DNA of 38,491 nt from an uncultured Aureispira sp. (GCA_937942475.1 CALDEP010000402.1:1-38491); one strand, 5' to 3'; counted from the first letter of the stretch, positions 25,516 to 34,647 are shown. Translations and numbers: made by a program. The notes: generated by a model from the letters alone, not told the origin.

Positions 25516-27246
25516 ATGAAACATATTTTACTATTAGGATGCTTATTATCTAGTGTGATAAGCCTTGCTCAAAGTTCTTTGACAGCGCCTCTGAATGATG
25601 TAAATCATTATTTACACGATCGAATGGAAATTCAAACAGGGGATTTTGGAAACATTCATAGTGTGCTAAAACCCTTGATGCGAAAAGACATTCGTAGGTA
25701 TCAAGACAGTGTTGTCACGCAGGAATATTGGACGGCGAACAAGCGCCGCCAAAATGATTATGATTATGTGCATATTGATTATAACGACGATGACTCAACG
25801 ATTCATAGTAAGAAACCGTTTATGAAGTTCTTGTATCCGAAAGGTGATAAGTCCTTTCTGAAACATTTTTACAAAACGCCAGCACATTTGCTAGAAGTTC
25901 GCACCAAAAATTTTTATGCGAATATTAATCCCATTCTACATTTTAAGGGATCTTTTGAGCAGTACAATGGAAGTAGTCGTATGTTGTTTGTGAATCGAAG
26001 AGGAGCAGCGATTCGAGGAAATATTTTAAATCGAGTTTATTTTTATACAGACGTAATTGAAACACAGGCGGCTTTCCCTCATTATATAGAGAATCGGGGA
26101 AGAAGAGACTTTGCCGTTCCTGGCGCAGGTTTTTTTAAGCAATACGATAGTAATTTAACACCAGGAAAGGATACTTCTGGCGTAGATTATTTGATAGCGC
26201 AAGGCTATGTTGCTGTTGATTTATTAAAAAATCATATTGGAATTCAATTTGGTCATGGGCAAAATTTTATTGGAGATGGACACCGTTCTCTATTTTTGTC
26301 TGATAATTCAACCAACTATTTCTACCTAAAAATCAATACTAGGGTTTGGAAATTCCATTATCAAAATATTTTTGCAGAACTGACCCAAAATTACGGACAA
26401 GCACAACGAGCATTTGATTTAGTACTACCTAAGAAATATTTGGCAGCACATCATCTAAGTATTAATATCCTTAAAAACTTAAATATAGGTCTATTTGAGG
26501 GGGTTATGTTTAGTAGAAATGGACAATTTGAGATGCAGTACTTAAATCCACTCATCTTTTATCGAGCAGTAGAGCAAGCAGTAGGAAGTCCAGATAATGT
26601 CGTGATTGGACTGAACTGGAAATGGAATTTTTTGAAGCGATTCTCTTTTTATGGTCAGTTTTTATTAGATGAATTGTCTGTTGGAGATTTGATTCGTTTT
26701 GGAGGAGACTGGTGGGCTAATAAGTTTGCTTTGCAAGCAGGCTTGAAGTATGTAAATGCTTTTGGAGTAGATTATTTGGATATACAAGCTGAATTTAATC
26801 TGGCTCGACCTTATATTTATAGTTTTAGAGATAGCTCTGCTAGTTTTACACATTACAACCAACCTTTAGCACATCCTTTAGGTTCTAATTTTATGGAATT
26901 GATAGGCATTATTAATTATCAACCCATTCCTAGAATGAATATTCGAGCACAAGTCAATTATTCTATTTATGGACAAGACTCTTCAGGATCTAACTGGGGA
27001 AGTAATCCTAGTATTTCTTATTTAAAAAGAAATCAGGATCAAGATAATTATATTGGTCAAGGAGTACAAACTAATTTATTCATTCTGCAACTTCAGTGGA
27101 GCTATCAGATACGACACAATATGTTTGCAGATATTCAGTTTATGTATCGACGAGAAGATGCCATTTTAGATGCTTTGGATAATAATACCATCTTGTTGGG
27201 AGTAGGCTTGCGGTGGAATATCAGCGAGAAGATGAGGGATTGGTAA
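25516..27246 (+). CDS. RemB/Wzi-like outer-membrane beta-barrel protein
   Basis: 576 residues with signal peptide MKHILLLGCLLSSVISLAQ. The N-terminal 110 residues are polar and helical. From about residue 125 the sequence has beta-barrel rhythm: VRTKNFYANINPILHFKG, then RGAAIRGNILNRVYFYTDVIE, HIGIQFGHGQNFIGDGHRSLFLSDNS, FYGQFLLDELSVGD, and a final aromatic strand ending GVGLRWNISEKMRDW. The GHGxNFIGDGxRSLFLSDxS block is characteristic of the Bacteroidota family related to Wzi (capsule surface assembly) and annotated RemB in gliding flavobacteria. It precedes a glycan-modification cassette, which fits a surface-polysaccharide role, but that is inference. Confidence 0.75.
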   Translation: MKHILLLGCLLSSVISLAQSSLTAPLNDVNHYLHDRMEIQTGDFGNIHSVLKPLMRKDIRRYQDSVVTQEYWTANKRRQNDYDYVHIDYNDDDSTIHSKKPFMKFLYPKGDKSFLKHFYKTPAHLLEVRTKNFYANINPILHFKGSFEQYNGSSRMLFVNRRGAAIRGNILNRVYFYTDVIETQAAFPHYIENRGRRDFAVPGAGFFKQYDSNLTPGKDTSGVDYLIAQGYVAVDLLKNHIGIQFGHGQNFIGDGHRSLFLSDNSTNYFYLKINTRVWKFHYQNIFAELTQNYGQAQRAFDLVLPKKYLAAHHLSINILKNLNIGLFEGVMFSRNGQFEMQYLNPLIFYRAVEQAVGSPDNVVIGLNWKWNFLKRFSFYGQFLLDELSVGDLIRFGGDWWANKFALQAGLKYVNAFGVDYLDIQAEFNLARPYIYSFRDSSASFTHYNQPLAHPLGSNFMELIGIINYQPIPRMNIRAQVNYSIYGQDSSGSNWGSNPSISYLKRNQDQDNYIGQGVQTNLFILQLQWSYQIRHNMFADIQFMYRREDAILDALDNNTILLGVGLRWNISEKMRDW

Positions 27247-27429
27247 GCATAAATATAGAGGGGATTGAATTATTTGAGCGTAAAGGTTCTTTTAATTTTT
27301 TGATATATATTTACAGAGCGGATATTTATAAAAAAAAGAGGAAATAACATTGCTTAACACGATTCAAATTAAGGCAAGTATTACTAATATCTTCTAATTG
27401 AAAAAGTTAATAAAATTAATTGATTAAAT

Positions 27430-28227
27430 ATGGCAAGTAATATTCCGATATTTGTAACCAACTTAAAGGGAACTGATCATCGTAAAGAGCATATGATCAA
27501 GCAAATGAAAAGCCTCGATTTGGAATTTGAATTTATAGATTGTATCGATGGGAGACAGTGGACGGATGAAAAAGTAAAGTCTTTAGTTTCAGAACGACTT
27601 TATTCTATTAGAAACAATAACAAGGGGTGGTTAACAAATGGGGCCATCGCAGCTACAAAAACGCATCTTGAACTTATCTTCAAAAGAATGATTGATGAAG
27701 ATATTAATTATGCTTTGTGTATGGAAGATGATGTCTTACTTCCTGCTAATTTTAAAACGAGCATATACCACATCTTTGATATCTTAGAAACAAATAAAGT
27801 GGAAGGTGTTGTCCTTTTACACTATCATATTGCTAAAGATAAAACGATACAAATAAAAGGTAACGAGCTCTTGATTTCGGACGATCAACCTAATCTTATT
27901 TATAGAGTTATGTCTTTGCAAGCTCTTGGTTCAGGAGCGTGTTATATAATTTCTAAAAATACAGCAGAAAAAATCTACAATGACCAAAAACCCATTAAAC
28001 GAATAGGCGATTGGTGGCATGATCATCAAAAAGAAGGCGCACTTGAAAATTTATATTTAACACATCCATTGACCGTTAAAGCTGGAGTTTTTGAAAGTAT
28101 ACTAGGGTATACAGATATGGGCATTAAGTCCAAAATTGCAGCAGTCCTGAAAAAAACTAAGTTAGGGAGATATATTATTTACAGAATGAGAAAAAGTAGT
28201 TCTGGGAAAGTTGAGATAATTGATTAA
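27430..28227 (+). CDS. Glycosyltransferase family 25 protein
   Basis: 265 residues. The opening IPIFVTNLKGTDHRKEHMIKQM and FEFIDCIDGR are the typical GT25 start, in which an NLxxxxxR motif is followed by a short alpha/beta segment. LTNGAIAATKTHLELIFKRM and the acidic motif MEDDVLL (Glu99-Asp100-Asp101) follow, matching the family's GxxGCxxSHxxxW and EDD nucleotide-sugar sites, with the Cys-Ser pair replaced here by Ala-Thr. The C-terminus is basic (RMRKSSSGKVEI). GT25 enzymes usually add galactose to lipooligosaccharide. Donor and acceptor are unknown here. Confidence 0.88.
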   Translation: MASNIPIFVTNLKGTDHRKEHMIKQMKSLDLEFEFIDCIDGRQWTDEKVKSLVSERLYSIRNNNKGWLTNGAIAATKTHLELIFKRMIDEDINYALCMEDDVLLPANFKTSIYHIFDILETNKVEGVVLLHYHIAKDKTIQIKGNELLISDDQPNLIYRVMSLQALGSGACYIISKNTAEKIYNDQKPIKRIGDWWHDHQKEGALENLYLTHPLTVKAGVFESILGYTDMGIKSKIAAVLKKTKLGRYIIYRMRKSSSGKVEIID

Positions 28228-28452
28228 AATAAATGGTTCTTTAACAAATCGTGTGGTAATAATAAAAGTATCCAAGTAAATTGGATATTCAGAATAAGCT
28301 TTGTGATAGACTATTTTTAGACATTAGACCATACTTACCTTTTTGTGTTCTAGACCAATAGGGCTACACGATCTAACATCTAAAAATCAGTTAAAAGCTA
28401 CCTAGAATTATAAACTCCACATGATTTGTCAAAAAACGAAATAAATTAGCAT

Positions 28453-29541
28453 ATGATAAATGTCACGAAACCATTTTTACCTCCAAGAAAAGAATATGAC
28501 TTGTACCTTGATGGCATCTGGGAGAGAAACTGGCTTACGAATAACGGACCACTTGTAAATGATTTAGAGTTAAAACTAAAGGACTATCTTGACTTGAAGC
28601 ATTTATTGTTTGTGAGCAATGGGACCATTGCATTACAAATAGCTATAAAGGCTATGGAGTTAAGTGGTGAAATTATTACTACGCCATTTTCATATGTGGC
28701 TACCACCTCAAGTATAGTTTGGGAGAATTGTACGCCTATTTTTGTGGATATTGATAAGAATAGTTTTAACATTGACGCTTCTAAAATTGAAAACTCAATA
28801 ACTGAAAAAACCTCAGCTATCCTCGCTACACATGTATTTGGAAATCCATGTAATATTGATGCTATAGAAGCGATTGCACAAAAACATGAACTAAAAATAA
28901 TTTACGATGCGGCTCATTGTTTTGGATCAAAATACAAAGGAAAGTCAGTTATGGAATATGGTGATATCAGCACCCTTAGTTTTCATGCGACCAAGTTATA
29001 TCACACTACTGAAGGAGGAGCAGTTGTTAGTCCAAAACCTGAGTTGATAGAAAAAATGGCATTTTTACGCAATTTTGGGCATGATGGACCTGATAAATTT
29101 AAATCAATTGGAATTAATGGAAAAAACTCCGAGTTTCATGCAGCGATGGGATTGGCAAACTTAAAATATGCAGATGACATTATCAAAAAAAGAATGGATG
29201 ATCATGCTATTTACAATAAATGGCTCAATCCACTTAAATTGCAAACCCAATTTATTTCTAAAGACGTAGACTTTAATCATGCATATTATCCTGTTGTATT
29301 TAATACAGAAGATGATTGTAAATTGATATTAAAGGAACTTGCAAATAGAGAAATATACGCTAGAAGATATTTTTATCCCGTTTTATCTTCCTTAAACTAT
29401 GTTAAAAAACAAAGTACGCCAATAGCTGATGATATTTCTAAAAGAATTTTATGTTTGCCCTTATATTATCAGTTAAATGAAACGGAAATTAATATGATTT
29501 GTAGAGTGATTTTAAGATACTTAAACAAAGAACAAGGATAA
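28453..29541 (+). CDS. DegT/DnrJ/EryC1-type PLP aminotransferase for nucleotide sugars
   Basis: 362 residues, normal for the family. The PLP-binding lysine is Lys181 in SFHATKLYHTTEGGA. The phosphate/ring-binding region is IIYDAAHCFGSKYKGKSV (about 149-166). VSNGTIALQIAIKAMELSGE near the N-terminus is the usual substrate-binding glycine/threonine motif. These enzymes transfer an amino group to a 3- or 4-keto sugar nucleotide. The SFHATK-x-x-x-T-EGGA form is seen in those making 3-amino or 4-amino dideoxyhexoses. It lies 23 bp upstream of an acyltransferase that could acylate the new amino group. Confidence 0.92.
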   Translation: MINVTKPFLPPRKEYDLYLDGIWERNWLTNNGPLVNDLELKLKDYLDLKHLLFVSNGTIALQIAIKAMELSGEIITTPFSYVATTSSIVWENCTPIFVDIDKNSFNIDASKIENSITEKTSAILATHVFGNPCNIDAIEAIAQKHELKIIYDAAHCFGSKYKGKSVMEYGDISTLSFHATKLYHTTEGGAVVSPKPELIEKMAFLRNFGHDGPDKFKSIGINGKNSEFHAAMGLANLKYADDIIKKRMDDHAIYNKWLNPLKLQTQFISKDVDFNHAYYPVVFNTEDDCKLILKELANREIYARRYFYPVLSSLNYVKKQSTPIADDISKRILCLPLYYQLNETEINMICRVILRYLNKEQG

Positions 29542-29564
29542 TAACAAATATCTTTAATAAAGCA

Positions 29565-30212
29565 ATGAACAAAATTGAAAAGAAAATTTGTATTGTAGGG
29601 GCAGGTGGTTTTGGGAGAGAGAGCCTTTTGTGTGTTATTGATAGTATTGCAGAAACTGACTTGAAGATTGAAGAGGTTGCTTGCTTTATGGTTGATGATC
29701 AATATTTGACAGATCGTACATTGTTAGGGGTTGAGGTGATACCAAGATCGAGTTTTGATCCGAAACACTATCATGTAGTAGTTGCAATTGGAGACCCTGT
29801 GAAAAGACAAAAAATGGTAGAAAGCTTGCCATCTGAAACAATATTTACCTCTATCATTCATCCTACCGCAGTTATTTCTAAATGGGTTCAGATAGGGAAA
29901 GGAGCAATAATCACAGCAAATGTGGTTATAACTTGTGATATAAAAATAGGTAAACATGCTCAGCTTAATTTACACACAACAATAGGACACGATTGCGAAT
30001 TTGGTGACTACTTTACAACTGCACCAGGTGCAAATATTAGTGGTAACTGCAAATTTGGAGATGGTGTTTACTTTGGTACTAACTCTGCGGTTAGAGAAGG
30101 TGTTTCAATTTGTAATAACGTAACAATAGGAATGGGGGGTGTTGTAGTCAAGAATATTCATGAATCTGGGGTTTATATTGGAAACCCACTTAGAAAACTT
30201 GAAAAAAAATAA
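29565..30212 (+). CDS. NeuD/PglD-type sugar O/N-acyltransferase
   Basis: 215 residues. The N-terminal Rossmann-like domain (KICIVGAGGFGRESLLCVI, GDPVKRQKM) is typical of NeuD and PglD. From about residue 98 it is a left-handed beta-helix with hexapeptide repeats (HPTAVISKWVQIGKGAIITANVVI, then IGKHAQLNLHTTIGHDCEFGDY). The catalytic-type His is His142 in IGHD. It ends GNPLRKLEKK, as expected. Members acetylate 4-amino sugars (PglD) or sialic acids (NeuD). Pairing with the aminotransferase suggests an N-acylated amino sugar on a surface glycan. Confidence 0.9.
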   Translation: MNKIEKKICIVGAGGFGRESLLCVIDSIAETDLKIEEVACFMVDDQYLTDRTLLGVEVIPRSSFDPKHYHVVVAIGDPVKRQKMVESLPSETIFTSIIHPTAVISKWVQIGKGAIITANVVITCDIKIGKHAQLNLHTTIGHDCEFGDYFTTAPGANISGNCKFGDGVYFGTNSAVREGVSICNNVTIGMGGVVVKNIHESGVYIGNPLRKLEKK

Positions 30213-30571
30213 ATCCTATTAGATCAAATAGGAACTAATAACTCGCAAAAGTCTAATTTCTATTTGCATGATATCCTTTATTCAATTCTGTATTAGCATT
30301 TGCTGAACTTAAAAATTGCCTCTAGAACCAAGAAGCTCTAGAGGCAATTACAATAATATTCGAATCAGAGTTCCAAAAAATCTACACTTCGTGCAGAAAT
30401 CATATTAGATTGATTATCAGCTAGATGATTTTTATGTGTCCGAAATATTAATAAGTTGATAATCAAGCTAATGTAAGATGTGTTTTTATGTTTTTTATCA
30501 AAAAACTAAAAACTCCACGAAGTGTTAAAAAATGAAAGCTCGAATAAGCAAAGAACGAACTAATTTAAATG
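30213..30571. other. 359-bp convergent intergenic region
   Basis: The region lies between the plus-strand acyltransferase and the minus-strand thioredoxin-fold gene. It contains one strong inverted repeat (30314-30349), annotated separately. The rest (30350-30571) is AT-rich with no ORF, no promoter-like element and no RNA gene that I can support. Confidence 0.5.
30314..30349 (-). terminator. Hairpin terminator, best oriented for the minus strand
   Basis: AATTGCCTCTAGA (30314-30326) pairs perfectly with TCTAGAGGCAATT (30337-30349) over 13 bp with a 10-nt loop. Read on the minus strand, the stem ends in a run of five T residues, so it could terminate the thioredoxin-fold gene (stop at 30572). 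On the plus strand, T residues are lacking after the stem, but it might still slow read-through from the acyltransferase gene. Confidence 0.65.
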
Positions 30572-31708
30572 TTAATGAGATTTCATGAAAGGCAATTTGT
30601 TGCCACTTAGTTCATTGATCTTTATATCAATCTTTTGAGCTTCCTCTGTACGACCTAGTTTCTTTAGTATAGCACTATGCGTACGTAAATATTCAGCATT
30701 GTAATCAAGACCAGTAGCTTGTTTTGACCATTTTTCAGCAGTTTCTAATAATTTAGCTTCATTGGTTTGCATTAAAAGACTGCGAGCATACTGATTCAAC
30801 ATTTTAGCATCTTTTTTAGCATACTTCTTCAAGTACTTATCTGCATATTTAGTGTAAGCCGCAATATCTTCTGTGCCAGCAGCATATTTGACATCTGCAA
30901 ACATGGCGTACTCTTTAGCGTATTTAGGATCAGCCGTTTTCATTTTATCTTTTGCCTCGTTCAATAAGTTGGCAACTTTAAACTCAATGGCTTTATCAAC
31001 AGTTGCATTACAAGCAGCTTTTAATTGTTCTTTAAAAACCTCCGCAGATTTTAGCTTTATAATTGCATCCTTGTTTTCTACTGCCAGTTCAAAAATCTTA
31101 GAATCGGCTTCATTAGCAAAGTCAAACAAGAATTCTAAATTTTCTTTAGAAGAAAGCGCCTCTTGCGTCTTGATATATTCATTGGCAATTTTCAGGTTCG
31201 GTTTTCCACCATTCAACAAAGCATAAGCATAAGCACGCAAGAAGACAGGATCACGTTTGCCGTCTTCATATTCTTTGGCATAATCCCCAGATTTATCATT
31301 CTTGCCCAAAGCAATTTTTCCCAAACCCAAAAACTGATCAGAAGGACGCCCACCTTTAGCAGCGTGCACAACATCTCCTTTTTCATCCAAAAATAATAAA
31401 GTAGGATAGGAGTTGACACGATATTTTCCAGCCAATCGAGGACCTTCTCCTTTTTCCATGTCTACTTTGATGTTAACAAAATGCTTGTTGAAGAACTTTC
31501 CAACTTCTGCATCAGAAAAAACATCTCTTGCCATACGTTTACAGGGGCCACACCAAGCGGTGTAAGCATCCATGAAAATAATTTTATGTTCTTTTGCAGC
31601 CAATTCTTGTGCTTCAGCCATTGTTCCCTTGAAAAAATGAATGCCATCTTCCGCCAAAGCCAATTGAAGGCTAGCTAAGAGTAGAAGACCAGTAAGGAGT
31701 TGTTTCAT
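30572..31708 (-). CDS. Exported thioredoxin-fold protein with helical C-terminal region
   Basis: From the ATG at 31708 the protein has 378 residues and begins with a signal peptide (MKQLLTGLLLLASLQLALA). An in-frame ATG ten codons earlier (31738) would bury that signal peptide. The thioredoxin domain covers residues about 20-140, with active site WCGPC (Cys53, Cys56) in DAYTAWCGPCKRMARDVF and the cis-proline region YRVNSYPTLLFLDEKG. The remaining 230 residues are alpha-helical and lysine/alanine-rich, with short tetratricopeptide-like repeats. It is probably a periplasmic thiol-disulphide oxidoreductase. It is monocistronic. Confidence 0.9.
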   Translation of the reverse strand: MKQLLTGLLLLASLQLALAEDGIHFFKGTMAEAQELAAKEHKIIFMDAYTAWCGPCKRMARDVFSDAEVGKFFNKHFVNIKVDMEKGEGPRLAGKYRVNSYPTLLFLDEKGDVVHAAKGGRPSDQFLGLGKIALGKNDKSGDYAKEYEDGKRDPVFLRAYAYALLNGGKPNLKIANEYIKTQEALSSKENLEFLFDFANEADSKIFELAVENKDAIIKLKSAEVFKEQLKAACNATVDKAIEFKVANLLNEAKDKMKTADPKYAKEYAMFADVKYAAGTEDIAAYTKYADKYLKKYAKKDAKMLNQYARSLLMQTNEAKLLETAEKWSKQATGLDYNAEYLRTHSAILKKLGRTEEAQKIDIKINELSGNKLPFMKSH

Positions 31709-32087
31709 TGTTCTATATTTTGATTTAGTACAGGACAAAAAATAATTTTAAATAATATTAGAGCTTAAATCTATTTAAAACAACTTTCGAGATCGCTTCG
31801 CAAAAGGATGTTAAGCAGATTCAACATTTTATTAGATAGAAAAAATTTGTTCTGTACGCAGATATTTTGAATAAATAAGAATTCTTTTGATTACTTGTAT
31901 GCTTTTTATACCTTGCTTAATAACGAATTTTAAGCCAAAATCGCTTTCAAAAGTACAAATTTTTATAATGAAGGTTCAAGAAGGAATCAATTTTAGTGAT
32001 TATTTAAGAACTTTTTGGAAGCAAAATACATTGTGTAATAGAATTTATTAATTTTACAGATTAAATAATTAAAACAAAAGTAGTGTT
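31709..32087. other. 379-bp divergent intergenic region
   Basis: The region lies between the minus-strand thioredoxin-fold gene and the plus-strand yqeY-like gene. It contains a minus-strand promoter candidate (31948-31979) that would give a leader of over 200 nt. I saw no TAnnTTTG for the yqeY-like gene, no ORF and no RNA gene. Confidence 0.5.
31948..31979 (-). promoter_or_regulatory. Promoter candidate for the thioredoxin-fold gene
   Basis: On the minus strand, TACTTTTG (31955 down to 31948) matches TAnnTTTG, and a TTG (31979 to 31977) lies 21 nt upstream, within the 17-23 nt spacing of Bacteroidota promoters. Both elements are present, which makes this one of the better promoter candidates in the window. 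Confidence 0.5.
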
Positions 32088-32534
32088 ATGAGTTTTACTG
32101 ATCGCATTAATGCAGGCATCAAAGATGCCATGAAACAGAAGAATGAGGCAAGAAAGCGTACGTTACGTGCAGTAAAAGCGCAATTGCTATTACTAAAGAC
32201 AAGCGGATCGGGAGAAGAAATTACAGAAGATCAGCAAGTTAAGCTTTTACAAAAAATGGTTAAAGAGCGTCAAGACTCTTATGAAATCTATGTAAAGCAA
32301 GATAGAGAAGATTTAGCAACGCCAGAGAAAGAAGAAATGGACATCATCAAAGAATTTTTGCCACAACAAATGGGCGAAGAAGAATTGACAACAGCCATAA
32401 AAGGAATTGTGGAGCAAGTTGGTGCTAGTTCTATGAAAGACATGGGAAAGGTAATGGGAATGGCAAACAAACAATTTGGAGCTAAAGCAGATGGCAAGAC
32501 AATCTCTAAGATCGTGAAAATCTTGTTGACTTAA
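32088..32534 (+). CDS. yqeY: GatB/YqeY domain-containing protein
   Basis: 148 residues, the usual length for stand-alone YqeY proteins. MSFTDRINAGIKDAMKQKNEARKRTLRAVKAQL is the family start. KMVKERQDSYEIYVKQDREDLATPEKEEMDIIKEFLPQQM leads into the tRNA-binding-type helical domain shared with GatB and the GlnRS non-specific domain. GKVMGMANKQFGAKADGKTISKIVKILL closes it. The precise role is unknown; a tRNA-related amidase accessory function is the usual inference. A strong terminator follows 30 bp later. Confidence 0.93.
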   Translation: MSFTDRINAGIKDAMKQKNEARKRTLRAVKAQLLLLKTSGSGEEITEDQQVKLLQKMVKERQDSYEIYVKQDREDLATPEKEEMDIIKEFLPQQMGEEELTTAIKGIVEQVGASSMKDMGKVMGMANKQFGAKADGKTISKIVKILLT

Positions 32535-32564
32535 ATATAAACTACTATTATCATAAAAGTAGAA

Positions 32565-32600
32565 AAAAACGGATTTACCAATAAAGGTGAATCCGTTTTT
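32565..32600 (+). terminator. Intrinsic terminator after the yqeY-like gene
   Basis: AAAAACGGATTTACC (32565-32579) pairs with GGTGAATCCGTTTTT (32586-32600), 15 bp including one G-U pair, with a 6-nt loop and the U-tract inside the 3' arm. It separates the yqeY-like gene from the cvpA-like gene. Confidence 0.85.
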
Positions 32601-32601
32601 A

Positions 32602-32609
32602 TATTTTTG
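32602..32609 (+). promoter_or_regulatory. Promoter -7 element (TATTTTTG) for the cvpA-like/pabA-like pair
   Basis: TATTTTTG sits directly behind the terminator at 32565-32600 and 75 bp before the ATG at 32684. It fits TAnnTTTG, but the -33 region falls within the terminator arm and has no TTG. Confidence 0.42.
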
Positions 32610-32683
32610 TATTAGTGATTCACATTAGTGATAATGGTTTTAGATGATTATCAAGAACAATAAATGTTTTAGAAGAATAACAA

Positions 32684-33841
32684 ATGGCAGTAGATGTACT
32701 CTTTATAATAATGGCAGCCTTTGGCTTTTACTTTGGCTTTAGCTTTGGCTTAATGAAAGTGGTGTTAACCGTCCTTTCTCTAATGACAGCAGTGTTGGCA
32801 GCAATGGCATTTACGCCAATGACCACAAATATTATTGTAGATACCTTTGAAATAAACTCTGTGTTTTTACCTTTTGTTGCCTTTTTTGTAACGCTACTAG
32901 TAGTCTTGATGTTGGCTCGAATTGTGACCAAATTAATAGAAGAAACAGTAGACAACAAACGATTCGACGTTGTTAGTCAGATCATAGGCGGGCTTATAAT
33001 GGGCTTTATTTTTACCCTATTATATAGTGTGTTGGTTTTGTTTTTTGGTCAAGCAAGAGTGATTGAATTAGTTTTTAATCAAAAATATCAAGTGACACGC
33101 ACCGATTTGAATCCTAGATTAGTAGTTCCAGCAGTTCAAATGGGGCTAGGAACACCAGATACTATTTATCTGAACATTGACGACGATCACAATACCTATC
33201 GCTTTGCGCCCAATAACAAGAACAAAGAAAAGTCTACAAGTTTAAGTATAAAATTTGAACCCGTTCAAGGAAATCGATATATCGGGTCTATTGGAAGTTC
33301 TATTCAAAATTGGGATATTTTACCAGAAGATTCCGTTCGTGTAAAATCTAGTGGACAGCTATATTTGATGATAGATAAGGAACTGAGCTGTTTTTGCGAC
33401 AGTACTTTTTTAATAACATCCATAAATGACACGATGTATTTTGAGTGTTTGGATGATTATTTAGCAGCTAAAAGTGCCACCTCCTTCTTTTATAAATACA
33501 TAGAAGTAATTCCACAACGAGGAACACAGTTGATGAAGGGAGTAGCGCCATTCATAGAACATTTCTTAGATTACATGAGTGTTGCTTTAGAGCTATTAGA
33601 TAAAGGAGTGCAAAAGAACAAAAACTTAATAAAAACCTATACTGGAGAGGAGAATAAGGATGCCGTAGAGCCTGTGATAGAAGAAGGAAAACCTAGTTTT
33701 GAACCAGAAGAGACAGATACGTTAACGTTCTCATTAGATACAACCAATATGCCAACGATTAGTCCTCCTGTTGATACAGCACCCCAACTAAAAGAACTAA
33801 AAGAACCTGAAGAACCCGAAGAAGTAGACTATGAAGGATAA
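32684..33841 (+). CDS. CvpA-family membrane protein with large insertion
   Basis: 385 residues; CvpA proteins are usually 160-200. Four membrane helices are clear at residues about 4-24, 26-46, 59-82 and 98-122, with the family motif FGFYFGFSFGLMKVV at the first turn. Residues about 126-262 form an extra polar, beta-rich segment (LNIDDDHNTYRFAP, CFC at 236-238, another Cys at 255). The usual post-helix motif then resumes (ATSFFYKYIEVIPQRGTQLM). Residues 325-385 are Pro/Glu-rich and probably disordered. Its end overlaps the next gene by 11 bp. CvpA proteins are linked to biofilm, colicin V export and envelope stress, with no molecular role established. Confidence 0.82.
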   Translation: MAVDVLFIIMAAFGFYFGFSFGLMKVVLTVLSLMTAVLAAMAFTPMTTNIIVDTFEINSVFLPFVAFFVTLLVVLMLARIVTKLIEETVDNKRFDVVSQIIGGLIMGFIFTLLYSVLVLFFGQARVIELVFNQKYQVTRTDLNPRLVVPAVQMGLGTPDTIYLNIDDDHNTYRFAPNNKNKEKSTSLSIKFEPVQGNRYIGSIGSSIQNWDILPEDSVRVKSSGQLYLMIDKELSCFCDSTFLITSINDTMYFECLDDYLAAKSATSFFYKYIEVIPQRGTQLMKGVAPFIEHFLDYMSVALELLDKGVQKNKNLIKTYTGEENKDAVEPVIEEGKPSFEPEETDTLTFSLDTTNMPTISPPVDTAPQLKELKEPEEPEEVDYEG

Positions 33842-34418
33842 ACCACATTTGTTGTTGCTTGATAATTACGATTCATTTACCTACAATTTATACGATTATT
33901 TGAATCAATTGGGAGCTACTTGTACGGTTATAAGAAATGATAAAACGTCGATAGTAGAATTAGAAAAGTGCCATTTTGACGGAATTGTACTTTCTCCAGG
34001 TCCCAAACGTCCACAAGATGCAGGGATATTAATGGACTTGATTCATCATTTTTATGACAAAATGCCCATTCTAGGTATTTGTTTGGGAATGCAAGCGATT
34101 GGAGAGTATTTTGGTGCAAAACTTGTACACGCATCTATACCAATACACGGTAAAACTTCTATGGTAGAACATACACAGCAAGAGCTTTTTCACGGGATTA
34201 CGCAACCCACACAAGTAATGCGCTATCACTCTTTGCTGTTAGAAAACCTACCGAATTGCCTAGAACCAGCTGCTTGGACAGCCCAAAAGGATCTAATGGC
34301 ATTAAAACATAAGACCTATCCAATATGGGGGCTACAATTTCACCCAGAATCTATTCTAACACTAGAGGGCTTAGCAATTTTAGAAAATTGGTTGGAAATA
34401 GGGCTAAAAAAGAAATAA
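33831..34418 (+). CDS. pabA: Glutamine amidotransferase, anthranilate/aminodeoxychorismate synthase component II
   Basis: 195 residues, normal for the class I glutamine amidotransferase subunit that supplies ammonia to TrpE or PabB. DNYDSFTYNLYDYL (11-24) and SPGPKRPQDAG lead the sequence. The catalytic triad is Cys84 (GICLGMQAIGEYFGA), His171 and Glu173 (FHPES). The ATG lies inside the last codons of the cvpA-like gene (11-bp overlap), so translation is probably coupled. No trpE or pabB is beside it, so folate versus tryptophan synthesis is not settled. The symbol is therefore provisional (pabA or trpG). Confidence 0.88.
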   Translation: MKDKPHLLLLDNYDSFTYNLYDYLNQLGATCTVIRNDKTSIVELEKCHFDGIVLSPGPKRPQDAGILMDLIHHFYDKMPILGICLGMQAIGEYFGAKLVHASIPIHGKTSMVEHTQQELFHGITQPTQVMRYHSLLLENLPNCLEPAAWTAQKDLMALKHKTYPIWGLQFHPESILTLEGLAILENWLEIGLKKK

Positions 34419-34647
34419 ACTCTTAAATTAACTTTAAAAGAGCCCTAGAAAAGCATAAATTTCCTTCTTTTATAGTATTCTTGGTAACAATTTGGACTCT
34501 AAAGGAATTAAAAAATAGATTTCTGAGTTTCGTCTATACCAAACACGGACTTATTAGAAGTGAAAGGCCTTTTCTTGGAGATCTTACTCCAATTGAGATT
34601 AGGCATTTATAAGAAGCTTATACTATTAAAAATAATAAAAACAATAT

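Noticed and set aside
28228-28452. The 225-bp gap between the GT25 and aminotransferase genes as a hidden gene or promoter
   Set aside because: No open frame of note was seen, and the TACCTTTTTG there has the wrong spacing for TAnnTTTG.
31709-31738. Upstream ATG at 31738 as the start of the thioredoxin-fold protein
   Set aside because: It would place ten polar residues before a clear signal peptide that begins at the ATG at 31708.
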